64,000 nucleotides of DNA, taken from the NCBI GenBank assembly GCA_963760435.1, contig CAVXDE010000041.1:53010-117009 (forward strand). Reading direction: 5' to 3'. This document shows, in pieces, positions 9,193 to 18,783 of this stretch. The notes below the pieces were generated by a model. The model had not been told where the DNA came from, did not search any database, and was given only the letters and a program-made list of their open reading frames with translations. The stretch's first letter is position 1. The number at the start of each line of letters is the position of its first letter. This DNA is from JAFAXD01 sp963760435. Lineage in GTDB: Bacteria > Pseudomonadota > Alphaproteobacteria > Rhizobiales > Xanthobacteraceae. The translations under genes were made by a program, and so were the position numbers.

Positions 9193-9930
9193 ATGGCCGT
9201 AAACAAGACGATCGGATTGGTGGTTCCGTTCGCTGAAGATCGGGTGCCGAATGAAGGCCCGATCATGTATCCGCAGATGACGTTCGTGCCGCATGGCACC
9301 GGCGTCGGTTCGTTGACGCCGGACGGCTACGACCAGGCCTTTTATAAAATCGTACCGGCGGCGGAGGACCTCGCCAAGCGCGGCGTCGATGCCATCATGG
9401 TGATGGGCACGTCACTCACCTTCTATCGCGGACCCGAGTTTAACGACTATCTTATCCGCGAGATCCACAAGCGCACCGGACTGCCGACGAGTACGATGTC
9501 AACGGCCATCGTCGATGGCCTGCGCGAAGTCGGCGCCGAGCAACTCGCCGTGGCGACGGCCTACACCAAGGTCGTGAACGACAAGCTCAAGGACCTCCTG
9601 ACCTACCATGGCTTCGATGTGCGCTCGCTCGAATGCTTCGGCATCACAGAGTTCGGCGGCGGGGCTGGTCGCAAGTCGGAAGCAGAAATCATCGAGCTCG
9701 CCATCAAGGCCCATGAGGAGGCGCCTGACGCCGACGCCATCCTGATTTCCTGCGGCGGGCTGCGCACGCTCAGTGTGGCAAAGCCACTCGAGGAGCGCTG
9801 CGGGTTGCCCGTCGTATCAAGCACCCCGGCCGCATTCTGGGCCGCCATGCGCTTGATCGGAGAGAGCGGACAATTGTCGGGCTATGGACGCCTTTTGGAG
9901 CAGGCGCGTGTGCCGGAAACTGTCGGGTAA
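9193..9930 (+). CDS. arylmalonate decarboxylase-like protein (Asp/Glu racemase superfamily)
   Basis: This 245-residue protein resembles arylmalonate decarboxylase of Bordetella along its whole length. It has YPQMTFVPHGTGVGSLTPDG, MGTSLTFYRG (residues 71-80, the dioxyanion-hole segment), STMSTAIVDGLREVG, LAVATAYTKVVNDKL, ISCGGLRTL with Cys187, and PVVSSTPAAFWAAMRL. Racemases of this superfamily use two cysteines. Here the first is replaced by the GTS segment, as in the decarboxylase (Gly74/Ser76/Cys188), which points to decarboxylation or isomerisation rather than racemisation. The substrate is unknown. It sits 26 bp after purC, has GGAG before the ATG, and may be cotranscribed with purine genes. 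Confidence 0.82.
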   Translation: MAVNKTIGLVVPFAEDRVPNEGPIMYPQMTFVPHGTGVGSLTPDGYDQAFYKIVPAAEDLAKRGVDAIMVMGTSLTFYRGPEFNDYLIREIHKRTGLPTSTMSTAIVDGLREVGAEQLAVATAYTKVVNDKLKDLLTYHGFDVRSLECFGITEFGGGAGRKSEAEIIELAIKAHEEAPDADAILISCGGLRTLSVAKPLEERCGLPVVSSTPAAFWAAMRLIGESGQLSGYGRLLEQARVPETVG

Positions 9931-10016
9931 CACAGCGAGCTCCCCCGGGAACGCAGGTTCTTGCAGAACCACGAGCCCTTCCGGTCATCCCAAATTCGGT
10001 TAGCATCAGTGTTATC

Positions 10017-10259
10017 ATGAAAGCACGTGTCACGGTCACGTTGAAATCCGGCATTCTCGACCCGCAGGGCAAGGCGATCGAAGGCGCGCTGAGGTCGCTT
10101 GGGATCGATGGAATTGCCAGCGTTCGGCAAGGCAAAGTGTTTGATATCGAGATTGCCGATGGCGACCGCGCCGGTGCCGAAACTGCGTTAAAGAAAGCGG
10201 CGGAAAAGCTGCTCGCCAACACCGTGATCGAGAATTACCGCGTCGAGGTATTGCCGTGA
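10017..10259 (+). CDS. purS: phosphoribosylformylglycinamidine synthase subunit PurS
   Basis: PurS is the small structural subunit that bridges PurL and PurQ in the FGAM synthase complex of purine synthesis. The 80-residue sequence MKARVTVTLKSGILDPQGKA...ALRSLGIDGIASVRQGKVFDI...AEKLLANTVIENYRVEV matches the family throughout. Its stop overlaps the GTG start of the next gene by four bases, which implies translational coupling. Confidence 0.95.
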   Translation: MKARVTVTLKSGILDPQGKAIEGALRSLGIDGIASVRQGKVFDIEIADGDRAGAETALKKAAEKLLANTVIENYRVEVLP

Positions 10260-10798
10260 CGCTCGGCACTGTCCTCGCAATGTCGCTGATCACCACCGCA
10301 ATGCCCGTCGTGGAGGTCGCTGGCGGCGCAGCCGCAGCCGGCCCAAGCGCGATGTTTGCGGAAGTGCCGTGGCCATTCCTGCTCGACCAGTGGGGCACGG
10401 GTCGCGCCTTCCACTGCAGCGCGTGCGGGACCGAGTTGGCGGTCTACGTCCGCGCCAAGGTGGGGTTCTGCAATTGCACCACGGGTGTTGCCGATGACAT
10501 CGAGATCGACCGCGTCGCCGATTTCGATCTGTTTCCGGGGCCAGTCACGCCGCTTGCGCCCGGCTGGCCGGTCAGGGTCAGCTGGATGAAAGGACGCGCA
10601 CGGCCGTTCGTGGTCGATGGCCCGCACGGAGCGCGGAGCTATCTCCTCACCGTCGCCCTCTCCAACAAGTGTGACGGCGTGATTGCTACGGCGGCTTCCA
10701 AGGAGCCGATCACAGCCGATGCGGTGCAAGCCACTCTTGAGGAGTTGGCGAGCCCCGTCGTGTTGGATTTCGTGCGAGCGTCGACGGGGTTGCAATGA
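10256..10798 (+). CDS. uncharacterised protein between purS and purQ with a CxxC/CxC segment
   Basis: This 180-residue protein begins at a GTG that overlaps the purS stop (GTGA). I do not recognise a characterised family. The first ~35 residues are hydrophobic and Ala/Gly-rich, then VPWPFLLDQWGTGRAFHC, a cysteine set (FHCSACG about residues 53-58 and GFCNC about 70-74) that could bind zinc or another metal, and a likely beta-rich remainder (DIEIDRVADFDLFPG, RARPFVVDGP). A downstream start could remove part of the hydrophobic N-terminus. The overlaps on both sides show it is expressed with purS and purQ. Confidence 0.65.
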   Translation: MTLGTVLAMSLITTAMPVVEVAGGAAAAGPSAMFAEVPWPFLLDQWGTGRAFHCSACGTELAVYVRAKVGFCNCTTGVADDIEIDRVADFDLFPGPVTPLAPGWPVRVSWMKGRARPFVVDGPHGARSYLLTVALSNKCDGVIATAASKEPITADAVQATLEELASPVVLDFVRASTGLQ

Positions 10799-11463
10799 GG
10801 GCCTTTCCGTTGCGTCTGCTGTTGGCGATGGGGTTTGTCTCAGCGCTCTGCTCCGGCGCGGTTGCGCAAGGGGGCGCCGTCGCGCAGGAGGGCGCGGTCG
10901 CGCAGCAAGCCCGGCCGTGCCAGGTGGTCTCCGTCAAGGAGGCGGGCCTCCTGCTTGGATGCGCGGATCAACTCAAGGGCTTCCTGCTGACCTTCGAGGA
11001 TGTGCGCCGGCAAGTTGCGAGCGAAGCCCAGGGGCGTTTCGTCTTTGCCTGTGTGCTGGGGCCGATGTGCGAAGACGAGCCCAATGTGGGGGGATTTTTC
11101 ATCGATCCGGTCCGCTGGCGCGAGAGCGCCAAGGACGAGCCGGCGATGCTTGATATCCTGCAACAGTACGGCCTCGTGCCGGCAGCGGCCCGGGGAGCGG
11201 ATCCCAATGCCAAGCCGCCGCCCGCCTGCGCGGTGTTTGATGTCCAGATTGGCGATCTGCCCGGACGGGCCGTTTGTTTCGACGTCGCTGATGGCAGTGC
11301 CGTGATCGTCATTGCCGGGGATGACCAGGTTGCTCTCGTACTGAGCATATTTCAGCGCAAGCGAACGCCCGGCGCGATGCGGGAAAAGGCAATGGACATG
11401 ATCCCGCTGTTCCGGATGCAGCGCCCGACGGGCGACATCACGCTGTTGCGGTGGATACGATGA
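10795..11463 (+). CDS. uncharacterised secreted protein between purS and purQ
   Basis: The protein has 222 residues. An N-terminal signal peptide is clear (MRAFPLRLLLAMGFVSALCSGAVAQ), followed by a short repeated stretch of GGAVAQ/EGAVAQ units. The mature part has several cysteines (PCQVVSVKEAGLLLGC, FACVLGPMC, ACAVFDVQIG, AVCFDV) that could form disulfides in the periplasm. No known domain is recognised. Its ATG overlaps the upstream stop (ATGA) and its TGA overlaps the purQ ATG (ATGA), so a predicted periplasmic protein is translationally coupled to a cytoplasmic purine enzyme. Confidence 0.65.
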   Translation: MRAFPLRLLLAMGFVSALCSGAVAQGGAVAQEGAVAQQARPCQVVSVKEAGLLLGCADQLKGFLLTFEDVRRQVASEAQGRFVFACVLGPMCEDEPNVGGFFIDPVRWRESAKDEPAMLDILQQYGLVPAAARGADPNAKPPPACAVFDVQIGDLPGRAVCFDVADGSAVIVIAGDDQVALVLSIFQRKRTPGAMREKAMDMIPLFRMQRPTGDITLLRWIR

Positions 11464-12162
11464 AAAGCGCTGTCATCGTCTTTCCGGGAATCAATCGCGA
11501 GCGCGATATGGCGCGCGCCCTTAGGTTGATCTCGGGGCGCGAGCCCAACATGGTTTGGCACGCCGACACGGCGCTGCCGCCGGGGACCGATCTGGTTATT
11601 ATTCCAGGCGGCTTCTCATACGGCGACTATCTGCGCTGTGGCGCGATCGCGGCACGTGCGCCGATCATGGACGCGGTGCGCGCCCATGCGGCCGACGGCG
11701 GATTGCTGCTGGGCGTTTGCAACGGTTTTCAGAATTCTCTGCGAAGCAGGCCTCCTGCCTGGCGTGCTGATGCGCAACAAGGCCCTGAAGTTTATCTCGC
11801 GCGATCTGTTCCTGCGGGTCGAGCGGTCCGACAGTCCGTTCACCCGCGGCTACAATGCCGGGCAGGTGATCCGGGTGCCGGTCGCCCATGGGGAAGGCAA
11901 CTACGTTGCCGATGCCGAAACCCTAGCGCGCCTTGAGGATGACGGACGGGTGTTGTTTCGTTATGCCGCCCCGGACGGGAGCCTCGACCCCGCCTGGAAC
12001 CTCAACGGGGCAAGCAATGCCATTGCCGGAATTGTCAGCGCGGGTGGCAACGTGCTCGGAATGATGCCGCATCCGGAGAATCACGTGGAGCCGGAAATGG
12101 GCTGCACCGACGGGCGTGGCCTTTTCGCCGGCCTTGTGGAGGCCCTCGACCGCGCCGCATAA
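11460..12162 (+). CDS. purQ: FGAM synthase glutaminase subunit PurQ, frame broken at about 11733
   Basis: PurQ releases ammonia from glutamine for PurL. It begins MKSAVIVFPGINRERDMARAL, then IIPGGFSYGDYLRCGAIAA and the nucleophile elbow GVCNGFQ. There the frame breaks: dropping one A at about 11733 gives GFQILCEAGLLPGVLMRN and continues to SAGGNVLGMMPHPENHVEPE, which carries the catalytic His and Glu. The repaired protein is ~233 residues, the normal length. The ATG overlaps the preceding stop codon. The site lies in a conserved, essential gene, so a base-calling error is likely. Confidence 0.93.
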
Positions 12163-12221
12163 GCGTCGACCGGCCCGGAAGCGTTGCCATCACCGGGCGC
12201 ATGCTCTACCGGGTCACCCCT

Positions 12222-14441
12222 ATGACACGGAACGAACCGCCGATCACGCCGCAGCTCGTCGCCGAGCACGGGCTAAAGCCCGACGAGTATGAGCGCATCG
12301 TCAAACTGATTGGGCGGGAGCCGAGCTTCACGGAGCTCGGGATTTTTTCCGCCATGTGGAATGAGCACTGCTCGTACAAATCCTCCAAGGTTCATCTGCG
12401 TACTTTGCCCACCCAGGCTCCGTGGGTGATCCAGGGGCCAGGTGAGAACGCCGGGGTGGTCGACATCGGCGATGGACTCGCGGTCGTGTTCAAGATGGAG
12501 AGCCACAACCACCCGAGCTTCATCGAGCCCTATCAGGGGGCGGCGACCGGTGTCGGCGGCATCCTGCGTGACGTGTTCACCATGGGTGCGCGTCCGATTG
12601 CGTGCCTTGACGCGCTTTCCTTCGGTGATCCAGCGCATCCGCGCACGCGCCATCTGGTCTCCGGCGTCGTCGCCGGTGTCGGGGGGTACGGCAACTCGTT
12701 CGGTGTGCCGACGGTTGGCGGGCAATTGCGGTTTCACGCGCGCTACGACGGCAATTGCCTGGTCAATGCCATGGCGGTCGGCATCGCCGCGGCGGACAAG
12801 ATCTTCTACGCCAAGGCGACCGGTGTCGGCATGCCTATCGTGTACCTCGGTTCGAAGACCGGACGCGACGGCATCCACGGCGCCAGCATGGCGTCCGCCG
12901 AGTTCGACGACGACTCGGAGGCCAAGCGCCCGACCGTTCAGGTGGGGGATCCGTTCTCGGAAAAGCTGCTGCTGGAAGCCTGCTTGGAGATCATGGGCAA
13001 GGATTGCGTCATCGCGATCCAGGACATGGGAGCGGCTGGCCTCACCTGTTCGGCGGTGGAGATGGGCGCCAAGGGCGACCTCGGTGTCGACCTAAACCTC
13101 GACGCGGTGCCGTGCCGCGAAGTGGGCATGAGCGCCTACGAGATGATGCTCTCCGAGAGCCAGGAGCGCATGCTCATGGTGCTGCGCCCGGAGAAGGAAG
13201 CCGAAGCTGAAGCGATTTTCCGCAAGTGGGGTCTCGATTTCGCGGTCGTGGGATTTACCACGCCGAGCCGGCGTTTCGTGGTGCGCCATGGCGGCGAGGT
13301 GATGGCCGATTTGCCGATCAAAGAACTTGGTGATGAGGCGCCGGTCTATCGCCGGCCATTTGTTGATAGCGCGAAGCAGCCCGTCATCGCGGCAGAGGCC
13401 GTGCAGCCGCCGATGTCGAACACAGAGGCACTGCAGACGCTGATCGGCACGCCTGAGCTCTGTGCGAGACGCTGGGTGTGGGAGCAGTACGACCACGTCA
13501 TTCTCGGCAATACCGTGCAGCGGCCGGGCGGCGATGCCGCGGTCGTGCGCGTGCTTGACGGACCGAAGGCGCTGGCACTCACTGCCGACGTGACGCCGCG
13601 CTATTGCGAGGCCGATCCGTTCGAGGGCGGCAAGCAGGCGGTCGCGGAAGCCTGGCGCAATATCACGGCGGTCGGGGGCAGGCCGCTCGCCGTCACCGAC
13701 AACCTCAATTTCGGCAACCCTGAGCGGCCCGAGATCATGGGTCAACTGGTCGGCTGCATCCGCGGCATCGGCGAAGCCTGCCGCGCTCTCGAGTTCCCGG
13801 TGGTTTCCGGCAATGTGTCGCTGTACAACGAGACCAACGGACGCGCGATTCTGCCGACGCCGACGATCGGCGCGGTTGGGTTCTTGGATGATTTCGTGCG
13901 CTCGGCCACGCTCTCGTTCAAAGCGGCCGACGAAGCCATCTTGCTGATCGGCGAAGCGCAAGGCTGGCTCGGCCAGTCGCTCTATCTGCGTGAGCTTTGC
14001 GGGCGCGAGGAGGGGCACCGCCGCCTGTCGATCTCGACGCGGAACGCCGCAATGGCGATTTCGTGCGCATTCTCATTCACGAAAATATCGCGACTGCCGT
14101 GCATGACGTGTCCGACGGTGGGTTGCTGGTGGCAATCGCCGAGATGGCGATCGCGTCCGGGATTGGCGCGGTGCTCACGCCTGTGTCTGCGGACAGTCCC
14201 GCGCATGCATTCTGGTTTGGCGAGGATCAGGCGCGCTATGTCGCGACTGTCCACACCGGCGCTGTCGATGCGATCATTGCACGGGCGGGAATCGCGGGAG
14301 TGCCGGTTGGCTCGCATCGGCACGACGGGAGGCGAGGCACTCGTCGTTCCGGGCGAGCAATCGCTGTCAGTCGACGAGTTGCGCGAGCGCTTTGAGGCTT
14401 GGCTACCGCAATACATGGCGGGAACGCTCGTTGATCCTTGA
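12222..14441 (+). CDS. purL: FGAM synthase large subunit PurL, two compensating frame breaks (about 14012 and 14305)
   Basis: PurL uses ATP and ammonia to convert FGAR to FGAM. It starts MTRNEPPITPQLVAEHGL and shows FTELGIFSAMWNEHCSYKSS, MESHNHPSFIEPYQGAATGVGG, GMSAYEMMLSESQERML and DNLNFGNPE. At about 14012 one G is missing from a G run, and at about 14305 one G is extra. Between them the right frame reads APPPVDLDAERRNGDFVR and VHDVSDGGLLVAIAEMA, then LARIGTTGGEALVVPG to the stop. The net length is 739 residues, normal for the short PurL type. The ATG at 12222 matches family starts better than 12201. Confidence 0.94.
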   Translation: MTRNEPPITPQLVAEHGLKPDEYERIVKLIGREPSFTELGIFSAMWNEHCSYKSSKVHLRTLPTQAPWVIQGPGENAGVVDIGDGLAVVFKMESHNHPSFIEPYQGAATGVGGILRDVFTMGARPIACLDALSFGDPAHPRTRHLVSGVVAGVGGYGNSFGVPTVGGQLRFHARYDGNCLVNAMAVGIAAADKIFYAKATGVGMPIVYLGSKTGRDGIHGASMASAEFDDDSEAKRPTVQVGDPFSEKLLLEACLEIMGKDCVIAIQDMGAAGLTCSAVEMGAKGDLGVDLNLDAVPCREVGMSAYEMMLSESQERMLMVLRPEKEAEAEAIFRKWGLDFAVVGFTTPSRRFVVRHGGEVMADLPIKELGDEAPVYRRPFVDSAKQPVIAAEAVQPPMSNTEALQTLIGTPELCARRWVWEQYDHVILGNTVQRPGGDAAVVRVLDGPKALALTADVTPRYCEADPFEGGKQAVAEAWRNITAVGGRPLAVTDNLNFGNPERPEIMGQLVGCIRGIGEACRALEFPVVSGNVSLYNETNGRAILPTPTIGAVGFLDDFVRSATLSFKAADEAILLIGEAQGWLGQSLYLRELCGREEGHRRLSISTRNAAMAISCAFSFTKISRLPCMTCPTVGCWWQSPRWRSRPGLARCSRLCLRTVPRMHSGLARIRRAMSRLSTPALSMRSLHGRESRECRLARIGTTGGEALVVPGEQSLSVDELRERFEAWLPQYMAGTLVDP

Positions 14442-14504
14442 ACCGGGACCAACAACGGTTGGACCAACAACACGCGGACAACAGGGTTCACGAGGGCTTG
14501 GGCA

Positions 14505-15846
14505 ATGAACCCATCTTGGGGAATGCGAACGTGGCTCGCGGGACTCGCCTGTGTGCGGGAGTCGCTCGGAGCGGCCTCGGCCCAGGATTTGAACTGGACA
14601 TTGTGCCGCGGCGGGCAGGGGATCGCGCAGGAGGGACAGGTCGCCGGTTGCACGGCCGTCATTCAGTCGCGGCAGGAAAGCGCCAAGAACCGCGCTTATG
14701 CCTATTTCATCCGCGCCTACGTGTTCGCGGCACAGAGTGAATGTCGATCGCGCCATCGCTGATCTCGATCAGGCCGTCGCGCTCGACCCGAAACTTGCGG
14801 ACGCATACGGCAATCGCGGCAATGCGTATCGGGTGAAGGGCGACATTGACCGCGCCATTGCCGATTACACGCAGATGATCGCGGTCGCTCCGGATGACGC
14901 CAACGGCTACAACGATCGCGGCAATGCGTACAATGAAAGGGGCGAGTTCGATCGCGCCATTGCTGATCTCGATCTCGCGATCAAGATCGATCCCAAGTTC
15001 GCGTTCGCCTATTACAACCGTGGCATATCATATAACAACAAGGGCGATCAGGATCGCGCGATCGCCGACTACAGCGAAGCGATCAAGCTCAACCCTCGCG
15101 ATGCGTTCTACTTCAACAATCGCGGCAAGGCCTACGCGGACAAGAATGATTTCGAGCACGCATTGGCCGACTATGACCAGGCCATCATGCTTGATCCGAA
15201 GCTCGCCCTGGCGTTCTACAACCGTGCCACCGATCTGCGCACCCGGGGACAACTCGAACGCGCGCTCGCGGATTTCGACCGGGCGATCGAGCTCGATCCC
15301 AATTACGGACCCGCCTACGGCAACCGAGCCCGGGTGTGGCGAGACAAGGGTGACATCGATCGTGCGCTCGCAGATTTCAACGAGTCATTGCGCCTGAACC
15401 CAAGCAACAAGCTCGACTATCTCGCGCGCGGGGACCTTTTTTCCGGCCGCGCTGATCATCAGCACGCCATCGCCGATTACAGCGAGGTGATACGCATCGA
15501 TCCGCGCCACGCTGGCGCTTTGAACAATCGCTGCCAAGAGCGCGCGATTGTCGGACAGTTGCAGGACGCGCTTGCCGACTGCAATGCATCGCTTGCAATC
15601 CGGCCGGGCGATGCCAATACATTCGACAGCCGCGGCTTTACCTTTCTGAAGCTTGGCGAACTCGATGCCGCCATCGCCGACTACGATGCCGCGATCAAGA
15701 TCAACGCGCGGCTTGCGAGCTCGCTCTACGGCCGCGGGCTTGCGGAACGCCGGAAGGGTGATGTGGCCGCCGCTGAGCGTGACATCGCGGCCGCCACGGC
15801 GCTTAGCGCTAACATCGCCGAAGAATTCGCCAAGATGGCGCCGTAA
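14505..15846 (+). CDS. secreted tetratricopeptide-repeat protein, frame broken near 14743
   Basis: The N-terminal part (MRTWLAGLA... to AASAQ) looks like a signal peptide, followed by a short Cys-containing segment. After ...AYFIRAYVFAAQSE the frame closes, and the adjacent frame begins DRAIADLDQAVALDPKLADA and runs to 15846. About ten TPR units of 34 residues follow, with the recurrent pattern YNRG-x-AY-x-x-KG-D-x-DRAIADY-x-x-AI-x-L-x-P, ending EEFAKMAP. Such proteins act as periplasmic scaffolds and no partner can be named. The start may be 14505 or 14523. It follows purL by about 60 bp in the same direction. Confidence 0.8.
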
Positions 15847-15941
15847 GGCCACTCCGTCGCATTTGGGCGCAAATCGCGCTTCCGGAAACGGGTGACCGGT
15901 GGCAACCTTCGCTTGGGCCTATCCCAGGTCGAGACATTTCA

Positions 15942-16715
15942 ATGACATTGATCGGTATCGGGGCGACTGTCCTGATCGGTGTCCTATCGGGTGTTTTGAG
16001 TGTATTGGCCGGCGGCGGAGTGACCGTCGTCCTGCCGGTCTTGCTTACTCTCGGCCTAACGGCGGATCAGGCCAATGCAACGAGCCGGCTCAACCTGACC
16101 GTTGGCGCAGTTATCGCCACGCTCGTGCTGATCCGCAAGAAAAACATCGACTGGAACGAAACCCCTCCGCTGCTGATCGCGAGCATTGTTGGCGCAGTCA
16201 TCGGAGCCTGGGCCGGCACGCTCATCCACTCCAACGCCATGTTGACGATCATCGTCTTGACCTCAGTGGTGTCGATGATCCTGGTGTATTTGAAGCCCAA
16301 TCGCTGGCTCTCCACCGCGCATTCGCAACCGGTTGTGCCCGAGCGCGTGGGCGCGATGATATACGGGTTTTTGTGCCTGTATGGCGGCGTGGTCGCGGTT
16401 GATAGTGCGATCCTGCGCCTGATCGTGTTGGTGTTGCTGATGGGCCTTCCGTTGAGCAAAGCCAACCCCCTCAAGGTGGTCACGGGGCTCGCTTTGTTCG
16501 CTTTGTCGTCCGCGATTTACGGCGATGCCGGAAAGGTCGATTGGTCGATTGCGGCCTGGCTCGCCGGCGGCACCGCCATCGGGTCCTATGCGGCGTCAGG
16601 CTTTGCGGGGGCGGACGGCGCCAGGAAGTGGGTTTATCTCGCCCTGCAGATCAGCGTCACGCTGGAAACACTGTTGCTGATTGCCGGTTGGCTGGGTTGG
16701 GTGCGACTGCACTGA
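15942..16715 (+). CDS. sulfite exporter TauE/SafE family membrane protein
   Basis: This 257-residue protein has about eight hydrophobic helices. The family hallmarks are an N-terminal GVLSGVLSVLAGGGVTVVLP segment, TADQANATSRLNLTVGA, the mid-protein YGGVVAVDSAIL, and a second-half repeat VVTGLALFALSSAIYGDAG. TauE/SafE proteins export or import small organic or sulfur-containing anions across the inner membrane; the substrate here is unknown. It is preceded by a 95-bp gap after the TPR gene and is convergent with the metallopeptidase gene. Confidence 0.85.
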   Translation: MTLIGIGATVLIGVLSGVLSVLAGGGVTVVLPVLLTLGLTADQANATSRLNLTVGAVIATLVLIRKKNIDWNETPPLLIASIVGAVIGAWAGTLIHSNAMLTIIVLTSVVSMILVYLKPNRWLSTAHSQPVVPERVGAMIYGFLCLYGGVVAVDSAILRLIVLVLLMGLPLSKANPLKVVTGLALFALSSAIYGDAGKVDWSIAAWLAGGTAIGSYAASGFAGADGARKWVYLALQISVTLETLLLIAGWLGWVRLH

Positions 16716-16729
16716 ACGGGCCGCCCGAT

Positions 16730-17602
16730 TTATGACCCGTGTGGCGGCCGTTTCGGGCGGGTGGGCGGAACGGGAAGCCAGTTGCGATCCAGCACCTTCT
16801 GACCAAGCTCGCGATCGATGTTCGGCTCGATGAGGTGGCTGAAGGCCCAGGCCAGTGCATTGTATTCGAACGCGCAATCCTCCACGCGCGATTGCGGCAG
16901 ATAGTGCTTGTCGACGACCTCCTTGAAGGCGTCCGGTTGCGCGCCGTAGGCAATGCAGATCAAGTTGAAATAACGCTGGGCCGGGGCGCCATGGATATCG
17001 GAAAAAGTGGCGATTGAAGAGGTAATTTCCGGCTTTCGCAAGAACGACTGAAACGTGTAGGTCGCTCCCATGATCAGCGGAAATGCTTCTTTCTTGCCAA
17101 GCTGGAGCATCATGTAGGTCGCGAATTGGTCGGCCCCGTCCTCTTCGCCTCCGAACACGGGCACTTCAAAGAAGTCAAACATCGCGTGCCCGGCCTCATG
17201 CAGGAAGACAAAATACGTCTGCCCGACAAGCGCGTCTTCCGGGCTCACATCGCTGCGCGTCGTCGTCTTCGGCGCGTTCTGCTTGATGAAATCGAGATAT
17301 TCGTAGCAGACGGTGATGACACCGCTGTCGTACCAGGCATTGAGGACGCCGCAATCCTTTACCCTGAGGGTTAGATCGCGCGGTAGCTTGAATGGGCTGA
17401 GGATGGTCTGGACTCGCTCAAGCGCGGCGCGCTTCATGAGTAGGTCATAAAGCGGCTGGTGCGCCGGGTTTGTCGGCGGCACGTAGTCGATCTTGATGCG
17501 GCTGCTTTGCGCCGCATTGGAGGCAGAGACAGGGGGCGTTTGCGCGCCTGCGACGACCGGTATCAGCCCAAAGGCAAGACAGGCGAAGAGCCTAATCAGC
17601 AT
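16730..17602 (-). CDS. DUF4344 putative metallopeptidase, secreted
   Basis: The 290-residue protein starts with a signal peptide (MLIRLFACLAFGLIPVVAGAQ). A zinc-metallopeptidase motif HEAGH lies within YFVFLHEAGHAMFDFFEVP, followed by GGEEDGADQFATYMML, where the Glu and Asp are suited to be the third ligand; this is the DUF4344 pattern. LRVKDCGVLNAWYDSG and AFEYNALAWAFSHLIEPNID are also typical. Proteolysis has not been demonstrated for the family. It is convergent with the TauE gene (14 bp between stops). Confidence 0.85.
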   Translation of the reverse strand: MLIRLFACLAFGLIPVVAGAQTPPVSASNAAQSSRIKIDYVPPTNPAHQPLYDLLMKRAALERVQTILSPFKLPRDLTLRVKDCGVLNAWYDSGVITVCYEYLDFIKQNAPKTTTRSDVSPEDALVGQTYFVFLHEAGHAMFDFFEVPVFGGEEDGADQFATYMMLQLGKKEAFPLIMGATYTFQSFLRKPEITSSIATFSDIHGAPAQRYFNLICIAYGAQPDAFKEVVDKHYLPQSRVEDCAFEYNALAWAFSHLIEPNIDRELGQKVLDRNWLPVPPTRPKRPPHGS

Positions 17603-17724
17603 GGTTGATCTCCCATCGCCCCAGCCACCCGCGCGGTGCCGGCTTCGTGCATCAGGCTACCGACCCTGATTTTCTGTGGCAAGCGCGGCGGCGTTCACGA
17701 CGCGAGCAGCAAATCATCCGTCCG

Positions 17725-18783
17725 TCATCGGTGCGGTGGGGTGTGTTGCGCGTCGGTCGGGGAGTTTGAGATGACGAAAGTCAGCCATCCGCTCCAGCCG
17801 TGGGCACGGTGGGCCCAATCGAAATCCTGATAGGCCTTCACGTTTACGTAGCCTTGCAAGTTGCCGAGCGGAATTACGTAACCGAGCTGTGGCCCCACGC
17901 CCAGTACTCGCGTTTCGAAACAGCCGAGCACAGCGCCGGTTCCGGTATCGCATGAGGCTTGATTATAGAAATAGCCCGCTGCGCCGAGCTCGATCTGTTT
18001 GGTCAGGAACTTGGAGGCGCTCCAGTCGAGGTGGACGTCGACGCCGTTCTGATACTGCGTCGAGGGATTGATGAGATTGTACGTGAATCCGAGCACCGCC
18101 GAAAATTCATTCCCGGTCTTCTCATTGAAATAGGTGTAGCCGCCGCCGCCGTCGATGGCGCCGTGCCCATACCCGATATTGGCCAGTTGCACCGGGCTAT
18201 ATAATCCGACCGGAATATCGCCGGTCATGTAGACCATGAAATTGTGCACGCCGAAGTTCCAGCGCAGCGAAGTCTGGGGCTCGAGATCGCCCAAACCGCT
18301 CACCGAGTCGATCAAGGGTCCGCCCGTTGAAAAGGGAGCGGGCCCCATCGGCCCGATCAACGTTTGATCAACCGAGACCTTGTTGCGGCCATAGGCGATC
18401 AGCATTCCGACCGAAAGCTGCCCACCAAATACGGGCGTCGCGAATACATAGGTGGGAATGCTCAACATCAGGTCCGTTTGCACGCCGAGGTGAAAGTCCA
18501 GAGTGGCGGGCAACTTGGTCAGGACGCCCGCTCTGGGAACCTGGATCGCGGTCGCGACATCGGCACCGGCCTTCACCGGTGAATGATAATAGACTTCAGC
18601 CAGAGAGAACCCCTGCGGCAGCGGCGCCGCCGCGAGCGCACCATATGTGCCGGGCACCCAAAAGCTGATGCCGGCCTCATCCGCCTCGGCGCCGATCGCG
18701 CCCGCGACGAGAGCCGCGAGAGCCATCGCGAGCGTCGCCACCGCCCGGCGCAGCGGGCGGTTGATTTCCCCAACGGGCGACAT
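17725..18783 (-). CDS. outer-membrane MetA-type (phenol-degradation) beta-barrel protein
   Basis: From the ATG at 18783 the protein has 352 residues with an N-terminal signal (MSPVGEINRPLRRAVATLAM... to GAEADEAG). The rest alternates short amphipathic strands with glycine-rich turns (YHSPVKAGADV, LVFG-type FGVHNFMVYMTGDIPVGLYS, VNVKAYQDFDWAHRAHGWSG). This is the pattern of the PF13557 family, found near meta-pathway phenol genes and thought to import hydrophobic compounds. An earlier in-frame start at 18846 adds 21 unlikely residues. It shares direction with the multiheme cytochrome gene upstream (gap about 130 bp). Confidence 0.8.
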   Translation of the reverse strand: MSPVGEINRPLRRAVATLAMALAALVAGAIGAEADEAGISFWVPGTYGALAAAPLPQGFSLAEVYYHSPVKAGADVATAIQVPRAGVLTKLPATLDFHLGVQTDLMLSIPTYVFATPVFGGQLSVGMLIAYGRNKVSVDQTLIGPMGPAPFSTGGPLIDSVSGLGDLEPQTSLRWNFGVHNFMVYMTGDIPVGLYSPVQLANIGYGHGAIDGGGGYTYFNEKTGNEFSAVLGFTYNLINPSTQYQNGVDVHLDWSASKFLTKQIELGAAGYFYNQASCDTGTGAVLGCFETRVLGVGPQLGYVIPLGNLQGYVNVKAYQDFDWAHRAHGWSGWLTFVISNSPTDAQHTPPHR

